Assembly (NCBI RefSeq): GCF_030464885.1
Contig: NZ_JALPRJ010000085.1
Coordinates: forward strand, 1-32,944
Source of the DNA: Caballeronia sp. SEWSISQ10-4 2
GTDB taxonomy: Bacteria; Pseudomonadota; Gammaproteobacteria; Burkholderiales; Burkholderiaceae
DNA length: 32,944 bases
Direction: 5' to 3'
Shown here: piece by piece, positions 7,403-15,356 of the stretch
Position numbering within the stretch: the first letter of the stretch is position 1
Layout: the number at the start of each line of letters is the position of its first letter
Position numbers and translations under genes: made by a program
The notes under the pieces: model-generated
Told to the model about the DNA's origin: nothing
Database searches by the model: none
Seen by the model: only the letters and a program-made list of their open reading frames with translations

Positions 7403-7429
7403 TCGCGGTAAGGCGATTGTGATGAAAGA
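7403..7429 (-). repeat. 27-bp inverted repeat, right copy
   Basis: Exact reverse complement of 2789-2815. It marks the inner end of the right IS remnant, immediately after luxI. A further matching block (14 bp) lies at 7434-7447. Confidence 0.93.
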
Positions 7430-7634
7430 GGGCATATGATAAGGATTATTTAATTACTGGCGAGTAGAACTGCCGGTCTGCAGACGGTTTGATTTTGCCA
7501 GCGTATTTCATCTGCCCTTTGGCAGTCATGTGCGCGACCTCGATGCCACTCAGAATGATGCGGGCACAGCGAAAATCCTTGAACCCCAGCATAGGTCGTG
7601 TAAGCCGTTTGATCGTCCGGTGGGGCTCTGTCAA
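7403..7634 (-). pseudogene. IS6-type transposase C-terminal end, right flank of the quorum-sensing cassette
   Basis: On the minus strand the frame reads HRTIKRLTRPMLGFKDFRCA, RIILSGIEV and GQMKYAGKIKPSADRQFYS, the conserved C-terminal part of IS6/IS240-clade transposases (usual pattern DHRAIKRxTRPMLGFKSFRCA, then AGIExMHMIxKGQ). The catalytic Asp residues are missing, because the sequence upstream (right of 7634) does not continue the family. It is an inverted, better-preserved partner of the remnant at 2615-2816. Both have their 3' ends pointing inwards. Confidence 0.85.
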
Positions 7635-7884
7635 GTTGGCGTGCGTGGATTACCTGCGAATCTTAAGAGTAGTTATCCTAATCAGATAATTTTCTCGACT
7701 GCACCAGTAACAGTCCAATCATGCCATGTGGCGAAGCGTTCTTTGGGAGGCGGTGACCGTGATAAACCGATTTCGTTTTCTTCGTCACTTCATTCTACCG
7801 CCGACTCCCGATCAAGCTGACAGAGCCAAAAATACCCCTTGTAGTTGAGCGCCGGTATTGAGCCGACTTTGGCGTAGAAAAGGG
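7635..7884. other. Gene-free spacer before padR
   Basis: About 250 bases without a supported gene, RNA or repeat. It may contain decayed IS sequence. Confidence 0.35.
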
Positions 7885-7885
7885 A

Positions 7886-7934
7886 TTGACACGGTCTGTT
7901 CTCATACCTATGATATATAGGTATGAGAACAGAC
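7886..7934 (+). promoter_or_regulatory. padR promoter overlapped by a 41-bp palindrome
   Basis: TTGACA (7886-7891) and TATGAT (7909-7914) with 17-base spacing form a near-consensus sigma-70 promoter. A perfect dyad with 18-bp arms (7894-7911 and 7917-7934) and a 5-base centre covers the spacer, the -10 and the first ATG. This is the expected layout for an autorepressor operator. Confidence 0.88.
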
Positions 7935-8261
7935 ATGCTAAAAGGCCACCTCGACATGATCGTGCTCGCAGCCCTCGAAACAGGGCCGTCGCATGGCTAC
8001 GCGGTTATCGAGACGATCCGGGACCGCAGCGGCGGCGGCTTCGACCTACCCGAGGGAACGGTCTATCCCGCGCTTCATCGCTTGGAGGAGCTTCGGCTTT
8101 TGAGCAGTTGCTGGGAGACCTCGCCGCTGGGGCGCCAGCGGCGTGTGTACTCTATTACCAAGCGAGGTAAAGAGGCATTGTTCGACCGTCAAGCAAGCTG
8201 GACACGCTTTGCCAATGCGATTTCAGCCGTTCTTGGGGGGGCTCGTGCTCTCGCCGATTGA
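7923..8261 (+). CDS. PadR-family transcriptional regulator
   Basis: A 112-residue winged-helix repressor of the PadR family: LKGHLDMIVLAALE, GPSHGYAVIETI, the recognition region EGTVYPALHRLEELRLL, and the wing GRQRRVYSITKRGKEAL. The start is uncertain. The ATG at 7923 lies inside the operator, 9 bases after the -10, so it could only be used on a leaderless mRNA; the ATG at 7935 (MLKGHLDM) has a weak AGG upstream. It is followed by a membrane protein with overlapping frame, the usual partner of this PadR type. The ligand is unknown; autorepression through the palindrome is inferred. Confidence 0.9.
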   Translation: MRTDMLKGHLDMIVLAALETGPSHGYAVIETIRDRSGGGFDLPEGTVYPALHRLEELRLLSSCWETSPLGRQRRVYSITKRGKEALFDRQASWTRFANAISAVLGGARALAD

Positions 8262-8958
8262 CCGATATATCTGTTCGCTGAAGAGCGAACTAGGGTTTGA
8301 CCATGCGTTGGCGCAGAGCGTGTGTGCCGAGGTGGAGGATCATCTTCGCGAGTGTAGCGCCGCTTACCAGTCCTCTTCGCCCGAAGACGCCGAAACCCTT
8401 GCAATTGAACGCTTCGGTGCGCCGCGCGCCCTGGCTGCTCAGTTTGCGATGGCGTCGCTTCGAAAAACGAGCAAATCAATTTGCGCTCAGATCTTGGTGG
8501 TCATCGGTATTGCGTTCGCTGTGATGGAATGCCGGGTTGCCGCGATCACGGAGATAGCGCACGTTTCTCGACTCACGACATTTGGCCATACTGCAGCAGC
8601 TTTTGACAGATACGCATTCTGGCTTGCATTGTTGACCGGAACGCTTGGAGTCGCTGCAAGCTGTTTGCCGATCTCGGATATTTTCGATGCAACAGTTCGC
8701 CTAAGGGTGCGGACTGCATTCGTTTGTTCGGCGCTCGCCGTCGCAGCAATCCTCACCTCGGTTGCGGCGGAAACCTTTCTTACTGCAGCCAGGTTGAGTA
8801 AGACAATATTGCTGGGGTCGAGCTTGTTGCCAATATCGCTGGCGGCGACTGAAATCGCGCTTGGAGCGATATTACTTCTTTCGTTAACGCACGTTATTAG
8901 CAGAGCCAAATCGGCATGGAATCTCGTCGACAATCAAACTACCGAAGGACCACAATGA
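8245..8958 (+). CDS. HAAS/DUF1700-like membrane protein partnered with PadR
   Basis: A 237-residue protein starting, in my view, at GTG 8245 (VLSPIDRYICSLKSEL), which has a G-rich RBS just upstream and overlaps padR by 17 bases; an ATG at 8215 is an alternative. The N-terminal 75 residues resemble the HAAS domain (VCAEVEDHLRECS, then SPEDAETLAIERFGAPRALA), which commonly follows PadR genes. About four membrane helices follow: ILVVIGIAFAVME, FWLALLTGTLGVAASCL, FVCSALAVAAILTSVAAETF and the C-terminal ISLAATEIALGAILLLSL. Its stop overlaps the next ATG (ATGA), so the three genes are coupled. The molecular function is unknown. Confidence 0.75.
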   Translation: MLSPIDRYICSLKSELGFDHALAQSVCAEVEDHLRECSAAYQSSSPEDAETLAIERFGAPRALAAQFAMASLRKTSKSICAQILVVIGIAFAVMECRVAAITEIAHVSRLTTFGHTAAAFDRYAFWLALLTGTLGVAASCLPISDIFDATVRLRVRTAFVCSALAVAAILTSVAAETFLTAARLSKTILLGSSLLPISLAATEIALGAILLLSLTHVISRAKSAWNLVDNQTTEGPQ

Positions 8959-9446
8959 CAAATCGCCGAAATATGCTTGCCGGGATGCTCGGCACTGTGT
9001 GGTTAGCTGCGGGCGCTTCCAGCGCCAAAGCTGCCGATGATTGCACGGAGAAGACCAAGCTCTCGGCTTTGCTCGACCGGTATGTAGCTGCGTTGAATGC
9101 GCACGATGCGCGTTCATATCCCGACATGTTCACCGAAACTTACATTCAGCATTCCGGGCGTAGCCCATCAGGTCTCGCAGCCCAGATTGAGAACCTTGCT
9201 CACATCGTTGCGACATGGCCCGACATACAGATGCAGGTTGAAGAGCGTATCTTCGACGGTAATAAGATAGCCGCGCGGAGTCTCTATACGGCAACCCACA
9301 CACAAACCGTGCAAGGGTTTGCACCGACCGGCAAGCGGATTAGTTTCACAACGCTAGACATCTGGCGCGTCGAGAACGGCAAACTTGCGGAACATTGGGA
9401 TTTGGTCGACACGGCAGCCTTGCAAAAACAACTACGCGGCGAATAG
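8955..9446 (+). CDS. Exported SnoaL-like/ester cyclase family protein
   Basis: A 163-residue protein with a Tat-like signal (NRRNMLAGMLG, hydrophobic core, cleavage after SAKA). The mature part has the cystatin-like fold of the SnoaL/NTF2 superfamily: LLDRYVAALNAHD, FTETYIQHSG, IENLAHIVATWPDIQMQVEE, GFAPTGKRISFTTLDIWRVE and KLAEHWDLVD. Many such proteins are annotated as ester cyclases or polyketide-cyclase-like, but the substrate cannot be inferred. The ATG at 8955 overlaps the preceding stop (ATGA); an upstream ATG at 8916 would not give a signal peptide at the N terminus. It is probably translated with the PadR partner gene. Confidence 0.85.
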   Translation: MTNRRNMLAGMLGTVWLAAGASSAKAADDCTEKTKLSALLDRYVAALNAHDARSYPDMFTETYIQHSGRSPSGLAAQIENLAHIVATWPDIQMQVEERIFDGNKIAARSLYTATHTQTVQGFAPTGKRISFTTLDIWRVENGKLAEHWDLVDTAALQKQLRGE

Positions 9447-9620
9447 GATAAAACTATCCGGATTTAAAATTGTCTCAGGCTTCTGTACCGAGATCGGTCC
9501 ATTCCTAGAGGGACATAAGGCGTACTCAGTAAGGCGCCAATAGCAGCGTATTGCACCGCACGTTCAATTCGCATAACCCAATACTTCCCCTTCATCGCGA
9601 ACCCAATCACACGAATAAAC
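9447..9620. other. Spacer between SnoaL-like gene and IS66 end
   Basis: No gene, RNA or clear terminator seen here. Confidence 0.35.
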
Positions 9621-9912
9621 GTAAGCGGTCATGCTTCAACATTGTTATCCCGCTTGCCAAGCTCATGCAAATCCGACCGAAGCAGATTTGCTGCAAATCG
9701 TTGCATCCATTGTCGTGGTGTGAGTTCATGCAATAGTGACGCCGGACGTTGCCCGACGCGCTGCAGCACATCGACGAAATAGTCGTACGGATTGATGTCG
9801 TGTAGTCGGCACGTGGCCAGAAGGCTCTGCACAATGCCAACATGCTTGGCGCCGAGTTCTGTCCAACTGAATAGCCAATTCCGGCGCCCCATCGCAATGA
9901 GGCGTTCATTGT
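9621..9912 (-). pseudogene. IS66 transposase C-terminal remnant with element end
   Basis: The minus strand reads NERLIAMGRRNWLFSWTELG, HVGIVQSLLATCRLHDINPY, DYFVDVLQRV and LTPRQWMQRFAANLLRSDL. This is the conserved C-terminal end of IS66-family transposases (usual pattern NALRPIAMGRKNWLF, then QSLLATCRLHGVDPYxYLxDVL). GTAAGCGG at 9621 has the typical IS66 terminal sequence (GTAAGCG), in the right place just past the stop. The rest of the transposase and the other terminus are missing. Confidence 0.85.
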
Positions 9913-9913
9913 G

Positions 9914-10124
9914 CACCTCCTTTCGAATCCTCGATAAACATGGCGATCTGTCCTTCGACGTCGCTGCGACACGGGCGATGTTTGCGAGTCAGCGCGATAG
10001 CGACCGCCTCGGGAATACAGATCGCTCGCGCGGATCTGCCACGGGGCGTCGGACATCACCTGCTCGGCGGGCAGAACCCGATCCTTGATCAACCGGCGTA
10101 CCGCTTTCGTGGGACAACCTTGTG
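9914..10124 (-). pseudogene. Serine recombinase family, C-terminal remnant
   Basis: The minus strand reads KAVRRLIKDRVLPAEQVMSD, APWQIRASDL, and, after a frameshift near 10019, EAVAIALTRKHRPCRS and EGQIAMFIEDSKGGAQ, followed by TGA. This is the C-terminal pattern of a group of site-specific recombinases (VxRLIKxGxLPAxQVxxxAPWxI). The resolvase catalytic domain is missing. The fragment ends where the IS66 remnant begins. Confidence 0.65.
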
Positions 10125-10548
10125 TACCAGGACGAAGGTCCCGGTTACGTGGTCTCGACACATCAGGATATTCGTGTTTCGCCACCTCAACGCTCCGTGC
10201 TTTCAGCGTACCAGGCTCTGAGCAGCGGGGATCCGGACGATACCCGCCGGTGGCTCGAAACAGCGAGTGCCGAGGCGCTGCGAGAGCAAGCCGCAATCAA
10301 TCTGCGTCTCGCGTACAGGTCGTAACCTGTGGCTTCATGCGACGCAACTCGAAGTCACCATACGTGGCCACGCGATGGCGTCGCCCGACGTGGGCTTCCT
10401 AAGCCGGCCAGGTCTCAACGCACTGCGCGACGTCGACGCTCCGATGGTGTTCGCCCATTCGGATCTGTCAGAATTGTCACTCTATTCGAGGAAGCATCGT
10501 ATTGGGGCATGCGGGCAGCAGGAACAGTGCTCGCCTGATGAATTCGAG
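10125..10548. other. Gene-free region downstream of the permease gene
   Basis: About 420 bases between the recombinase remnant and the permease stop. Open frames exist on both strands, but none resembles a family. It probably contains decayed mobile DNA. Confidence 0.4.
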
Positions 10549-12240
10549 TCAGCCGGCGAGAAAATGCGCACCGGCTACAACGACGACACCGGCAATGAGC
10601 GTCACATAAGGCCAGACGCCCGCCCTCTTCTGCACATCCGTATCGCCAAGTCCCATATCGTCTGTCATGGCGGCGGGAAATTGCCCCTTATCGGTGACGT
10701 AGTGCCGCCAGACAAATACCGGCACGATCAACGCAGCGAACACGATCCCTGAGACCAACGTCCCTTTCCCCCACGTATCGGCACCCAGCCCCATAAGGGC
10801 GAGATTGACGAAAGACAGGATCGTGCCGGCCACGAGCAGCCATGTGGAAGCGCGAAACGGTCTCGACCAGCCTGCCCGATCGAAGCGATGAATCCACGTC
10901 GCGTTCAGATTGAGGAAATTGAAAATGATGTAACCGACATTCGACATGGCGAGCACGAACACATAGTCGGACATCAGCAAGAGGACAAGGTTGAATCCAA
11001 GGTCGGTCCACATGGCGCGAGTGGGTGCGCCATTGGCATTTACTCGTCCGAGGTACTTGGGCAGCCAGCCGTCCACAGAGGCCTGGTAGAGGGTGCGAGA
11101 AGAACCCGCCATCGATGTCATGATCGCCAGCACGAGCGCGAGCACAAGCATGGCCATAAGAACGTGTTCAACGAGCGCACCGCCATGCACGATACTTCCC
11201 ATTGCCTGCGCCACGCCCATGCCGCTATAGATACCCGGCGAAAGTATCCCGTCGTAGACAGCAGCTTGCGTGACTGCGCCGGAAGCGTCCTTGACCTCGG
11301 GCGTCACGAGTTGACCCAGCCCCAGGGCGCCTTGAAATGCCAGCGGCACGAGCGTAAAGAACACGATGCACAGCAAGCCTGAATAGATGATCGCCTTGAC
11401 CGTGTCGCGGCGCGGATCGCGAAACTCCCGCGTATAGCAGACGGCCGTTTCGAAACCGTAGGTCGACCATGCCGCGATAAACAGGCCGCCCGCCATCAGG
11501 GTGACGCCGCTCATGTCCCAGGCGCCGTCGATGACCTTGCCCGCTGCGTCCTTCGCGAGCGGATAAAGCGGAAACAGGTGCTGCGCTGGCAGGTCGCCCG
11601 TAAAGATCGGGTAAAGCCCCACCAGCAGCAGCGGCAGCAGCGCGGCAATCGCCAGGATCATCTGGATTCGCGCGGCCTGCAGGATGCCGCGATGCTGGAT
11701 GGCGAACGTGATCAGCAGGATCGCGGCGCCGAGGATGAACGTCGCATTGATCCGCAGGCTCAGTCCGCTCGCCATCCAGCCCAGGTTCACTAATGTCAGC
11801 TGCCACGTATTCACCAGCGAATCCGCCGGGAACAGCATGTTGAGAATGTAGCCGCCTGCAAGGCCTGAACCAATCGCCAGCACCGGCGACCACGCGAACC
11901 AGTTGCACCACACTGAAAGCGGTGCAAGCAGCTTGCCGTAACGCACCCATGCAATTGCTCCGTATACCGAAGCACCACCGGATTTGTGCGGGAATAGCCC
12001 GGCGATCTCCGCATAGGAAAACGACTGCACGAACCCAAACATGATCGAGATCACCCAGATCAGCCACGACGGCTTGCCGACCGTCGCCGCTATCGAACCG
12101 ATCGAAAACAGCACCAGCGCGGGTACCCCGCTAGCGACCCAGAATGCGCCGACCCAACTGATCTTCCGGTGCAGCATCGGCGGTGCGCCAGCCAGATGGT
12201 CAAGGACACCCGGCAATCCCGTCTCGTTCGTCACGCTCAT
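10549..12240 (-). CDS. APC-family amino acid/amine permease
   Basis: A 563-residue cytoplasmic-membrane transporter of the amino acid-polyamine-organocation superfamily with about 12 predicted helices. Family-like elements are the helix 1 region GAFWVASGVPALVLFSIGSI, YAEIAGLFPHKSGGASVYGA in helix 2 and loop, and YGFETAVCYTREFRDPRRDT in the middle. I chose ATG 12240 (MSVTNETGLPG) with RBS GGAGAG rather than the upstream ATG at 12273. It lies 42 bases downstream of the GcvT-like gene on the same strand, so the two probably form an operon, suggesting import of the N-methylated substrate that feeds the folate-linked enzymes. The substrate is not readable from the sequence. Confidence 0.88.
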   Translation of the reverse strand: MSVTNETGLPGVLDHLAGAPPMLHRKISWVGAFWVASGVPALVLFSIGSIAATVGKPSWLIWVISIMFGFVQSFSYAEIAGLFPHKSGGASVYGAIAWVRYGKLLAPLSVWCNWFAWSPVLAIGSGLAGGYILNMLFPADSLVNTWQLTLVNLGWMASGLSLRINATFILGAAILLITFAIQHRGILQAARIQMILAIAALLPLLLVGLYPIFTGDLPAQHLFPLYPLAKDAAGKVIDGAWDMSGVTLMAGGLFIAAWSTYGFETAVCYTREFRDPRRDTVKAIIYSGLLCIVFFTLVPLAFQGALGLGQLVTPEVKDASGAVTQAAVYDGILSPGIYSGMGVAQAMGSIVHGGALVEHVLMAMLVLALVLAIMTSMAGSSRTLYQASVDGWLPKYLGRVNANGAPTRAMWTDLGFNLVLLLMSDYVFVLAMSNVGYIIFNFLNLNATWIHRFDRAGWSRPFRASTWLLVAGTILSFVNLALMGLGADTWGKGTLVSGIVFAALIVPVFVWRHYVTDKGQFPAAMTDDMGLGDTDVQKRAGVWPYVTLIAGVVVVAGAHFLAG

Positions 12241-12282
12241 GTCACTCTCCGTTCGGTAGCAGGAATACTTCAAACGCAGGGC

Positions 12283-13416
12283 TCAGCCCTTGGCGGTGCG
12301 CTTCAGCTTGTCGGGATCATCGAACGGCATCGTGTGGGCGATTGCGTGCAAGCGGGCGTCGCCGCGCAATACCTCCACGCGCCGCCCATGCACCGCGTAC
12401 GGCGTGTCGAGGCGCGCAATCGCCATCGATTTGCCCGTCAGGCGGCTCACCATCGCACAGGTGACGACACCAACCCGCTTACCGTCAGCCCACACGAAAT
12501 CGCCGCCCTGCGCGGCTTCGCTGCTATCGATCAGCAAGCCGAAGATCTTGAAGCGCTCCCTGCCTTGCAGCCGGAAATGCTCCGGTGCGCCACGAAATTC
12601 CGTCTTGCCCGGCGACACGGTGAAGTCGAGACCGAGCTCCCATAGCGAGTCGCCTGGTGGCTGGTCTGCGAAGGGGTACATCTCGGAGTTGTCGTAGGGA
12701 TAGAACATCAGGGAGCTTTCTACCCGCAGCCAGTCGAGCGTCAGGAACGCACAAGGTACGATGCCGAACGCGGCCCCTTCCGCCAGCACCGTGTCCCAGA
12801 TCAACGGGGCGTCGGCTGCTTTGCAGAAAATTTCGTAACCGCGTTCACCGGTGTAGCCGGTGCGGGAGATGGTCACGGGCTTCCCGTAAAGCGTGGTCTG
12901 GAGATGATGGAAGTAACGCAGTTCGCGAATACCCGGCACGTGCTCAGCGAGAAAGTCGACAGCGTGCGGCCCTTGCAGCGACAGGTCGTGCAGGTCGTCG
13001 TCGAACAGTACGGAGACGTTGCGCCCCATCGCGCCGCGTGTCAGCGCTTCGTGCCCTGCTCCGCCGCCATGCACGACCATGAACGCATTAGGGCCGTTGC
13101 GATAGATGATGCAGTCGTCGACAAAAAACCCCCGTTCATCGAGCATGGTCGCGTAGACGGATTTGCCCGGATAGAGCCTGGACACGTCGCGCGACGTGAT
13201 CTGGTCGATCAGCATCTCGGCATGGGCGCCCACAATATGCAGTTTCTTGAGTCCCGATACGTCCATCAGGCCCGCTTTCGTGCGAATGGCTTCGTGCTGG
13301 TCCGCCAGATCGGCCTCGTAGGTCCAGGCGGTGCCCATGCCATTCCAGTTCTCGAGCTTCGAGCCAAGCGCGAGATGTCGTGAGGCCAATACCGACGTTC
13401 TCCATGAATTCACCAT
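12283..13416 (-). CDS. GcvT-like, folate-dependent aminomethyl/methyltransferase
   Basis: A 377-residue protein of the glycine-cleavage T-protein family. It carries the family core: DQHEAIRTKAGLMDVSGLKK near the start, the conserved Asp in GFFVDDCIIYR, SLQGPHAVDFL, TISRTGYTGERGYEIFC, the C-terminal barrel with GRERFKIFGLLI, and VGVVTCAMVSRLTGKSMAIA. No other glycine-cleavage genes (gcvH, gcvP) are nearby, so it probably serves a separate demethylation pathway, passing a C1 unit to tetrahydrofolate. RBS GGAG precedes ATG 13416. It is divergent from purU-folD and shares a regulatory region with it. DmdA-type enzymes are related; the real methyl donor is unknown. Confidence 0.85.
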   Translation of the reverse strand: MVNSWRTSVLASRHLALGSKLENWNGMGTAWTYEADLADQHEAIRTKAGLMDVSGLKKLHIVGAHAEMLIDQITSRDVSRLYPGKSVYATMLDERGFFVDDCIIYRNGPNAFMVVHGGGAGHEALTRGAMGRNVSVLFDDDLHDLSLQGPHAVDFLAEHVPGIRELRYFHHLQTTLYGKPVTISRTGYTGERGYEIFCKAADAPLIWDTVLAEGAAFGIVPCAFLTLDWLRVESSLMFYPYDNSEMYPFADQPPGDSLWELGLDFTVSPGKTEFRGAPEHFRLQGRERFKIFGLLIDSSEAAQGGDFVWADGKRVGVVTCAMVSRLTGKSMAIARLDTPYAVHGRRVEVLRGDARLHAIAHTMPFDDPDKLKRTAKG

Positions 13417-13627
13417 CGATGCTCTCCGTAGTGTTCACCGGGCAACCAGCGGCCATGTCAGCCCAGTTGCCGCCTGGTTCAGTTGCCTCTGTACACGACG
13501 ATTAGAGCGGCGCCAAAACACCACGGCAATGCTCCCGACGGAGTACCACCACGGTCGGATTGGCGCCGCAAATATCGGCACCGACAATGCGGGCTGTCAT
13601 TCCGGCAATCCTCTTTCGCGAACTGTC

Positions 13628-14488
13628 ATGAGCCTGAAACGCCACTTCACGTTGACGCTGTCCTGTCCCGACCAGATCGGCATCGTGGCCGCCGTCAGCG
13701 ATTTCCTTGCGAAGCATCACGGTTGGATCACAGAGTCCAGCAACCACGCGGATGAAGAAAATCAGCGTTTCTTCATGCGCCAGGAGATTCTCGCGGACTC
13801 GTTCCAGCTCGACCTGCGCGGCTTTTGCGACGCTTTCGCGCCGATCGCGCGGCGCTTCGGCATGGACTGGCGGGTTGCCGACAGCGCGCAAAAGAAGCGT
13901 GTGGTGATCCTTGTATCGAAACTCGAACACTGCCTGTATGACTTGCTGGCACGCTGGAAAGCCGGCGAACTCGAGATCGAGATTCCCTGCGTGATCTCGA
14001 ATCACGACACCTTCCGCGATCTGGTCGAGTGGCATGGCATAACGTTCCATCATGTGCCCGTCTCTCCCGACAACAAGGCCGGCGCATACGCCCGGGTGGC
14101 ACGCCTGTTCGACGAAGCCCGGGCCGACGTCATGGTGCTCGCGCGCTACATGCAAGTGTTGTCGCCGGACATGTGCCGCGACTACGCCGGGCGCATCATT
14201 AACATCCACCATTCGTTCTTGCCGGCATTCTCCGGGGGCAAGCCCTATCACCAGGCGCACCAGCGCGGCGTGAAGCTAATCGGCGCGACCTGCCACTACG
14301 TGACCGAGGAACTAGACGAAGGCCCGATCATCGATCAGGACGTCATCCGAATTGACCATTCCGATTCGATTCCCGATCTCGTGCGCTATGGCAGAGATAT
14401 CGAGAAGACAGTGCTGGCACGCGGGCTGCGCTATCACCTGGAAGACCGTGTGCTGACCCACGGCAACCGCACCGTGGTGTTTCGATGA
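13628..14488 (+). CDS. purU: Formyltetrahydrofolate deformylase
   Basis: A 286-residue enzyme that hydrolyses 10-formyl-THF to formate and THF. An N-terminal ACT-like domain (HFTLTLSCPDQIGIVAAVSD) precedes the formyltransferase-fold domain with the catalytic elements VISNHDTFRDL (Asn, His) and IINIHHSFLPAFSGGKPYHQ, then CHYVTEELDEGPIIDQDV (Asp). The length is normal. ATG 13628 was chosen because it matches the usual N terminus; the longer open frame upstream overlaps the divergent gcvT-like gene. It overlaps folD by ATGA. Together they turn methylene-THF into formate and recycle THF for the GcvT-like enzymes. Confidence 0.95.
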   Translation: MSLKRHFTLTLSCPDQIGIVAAVSDFLAKHHGWITESSNHADEENQRFFMRQEILADSFQLDLRGFCDAFAPIARRFGMDWRVADSAQKKRVVILVSKLEHCLYDLLARWKAGELEIEIPCVISNHDTFRDLVEWHGITFHHVPVSPDNKAGAYARVARLFDEARADVMVLARYMQVLSPDMCRDYAGRIINIHHSFLPAFSGGKPYHQAHQRGVKLIGATCHYVTEELDEGPIIDQDVIRIDHSDSIPDLVRYGRDIEKTVLARGLRYHLEDRVLTHGNRTVVFR

Positions 14489-15348
14489 GCGCTCGCGTGA
14501 TCGACGGCCGTGCGCTCGCCGCCGGACTGCGCGTGTCCTATGCCGCGAGCGTCGCGGAACTGGCACGGGATGGCATCGTGCCAGGGCTGGCGGTGATCGT
14601 GATTGGCAGCGATGCGGCGTCGCATCTTTATGTGAGGAACAAGATCCGGGCCTGCGACGAGTGCGGCGTGAGGTCTTTTCTTCACGCGTTATCCGCCGAT
14701 ACGACCGAGGCAGAGGTCCTCGACTTGATCGGCGAGCTGAACGCGGACCCGTCCGTGCATGGCATCCTGGTGCAACTGCCCTTGCCGCCGCAGATTGACG
14801 TCCGGCGTGTGCTGGAGACGATCGCCGTGGACAAGGACGTCGACGGTTTCCATCTCTACAACGTCGGCGCGCTGACGGTGGGCGAGTCGATCTTTCCGCC
14901 CTGCACGCCTTACGGGGTGCAGTTGCTGATCGACCAGACGGGCATCGAGATAGAGGGCAAACATGCGGTGGTGGTGGGCGCCAGCAATATCGTCGGCAAG
15001 CCGATGGCGCTCATGTTGCTGCAGCGGCTTGCCACCGTGACCATCTGCCATGCGAGGACGGTGAACCTCGCGCATCACACCATTTCGGCCGATGTGCTGG
15101 TCGTCGCCGCCGGCAAGCCGGGCCTGATCGTGCCGCAGATGGTGAAGCAGGGAGCCGTGGTGATCGACGTCGGCATCAATAAGCTGGCCGATGGCAAGAT
15201 AGTGGGCGACGTGGAATTCGAAGGCGTGAGGGACAAGGCATCATGGATCACGCCAGTTCCTGGTGGCGTCGGGCCAATGACGGTGACCATGTTGATCAGG
15301 AATACGATCCGCTCGGCGCAAAGGCTGCCGGCCGGCTCGTTCGACTGA
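14485..15348 (+). CDS. folD: Methylene-THF dehydrogenase/methenyl-THF cyclohydrolase
   Basis: A 287-residue bifunctional FolD converting 5,10-methylene-THF to 10-formyl-THF. Recognisable motifs are YVRNKIRACDECGV with the catalytic Lys, GILVQLPLP, DKDVDGFHLYNVG, PPCTPYG, and ITPVPGGVGPMTVTML. The dinucleotide motif reads VVGASNIVGKP, where most FolD proteins have GRSxIVGxP, so the Arg near the NADP 2'-phosphate is replaced by Ala. That might favour NAD. Start overlaps the purU stop (ATGA). Probably a second, pathway-specific FolD in addition to the housekeeping one. Confidence 0.95.
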   Translation: MSARVIDGRALAAGLRVSYAASVAELARDGIVPGLAVIVIGSDAASHLYVRNKIRACDECGVRSFLHALSADTTEAEVLDLIGELNADPSVHGILVQLPLPPQIDVRRVLETIAVDKDVDGFHLYNVGALTVGESIFPPCTPYGVQLLIDQTGIEIEGKHAVVVGASNIVGKPMALMLLQRLATVTICHARTVNLAHHTISADVLVVAAGKPGLIVPQMVKQGAVVIDVGINKLADGKIVGDVEFEGVRDKASWITPVPGGVGPMTVTMLIRNTIRSAQRLPAGSFD

Positions 15349-15356
15349 TCTTCACA

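Noticed and set aside
7488..7820. Overlapping plus-strand frames opposite the right IS6 remnant
   Set aside because: They are antisense shadows of the transposase tail or run into sequence with no protein character.
9607..10296. 229-codon minus-strand frame across the recombinase and IS66 remnants
   Set aside because: Only its part near 10020-10124 matches a family; the rest is out of frame with the IS66 sequence, so it is not a real single gene.
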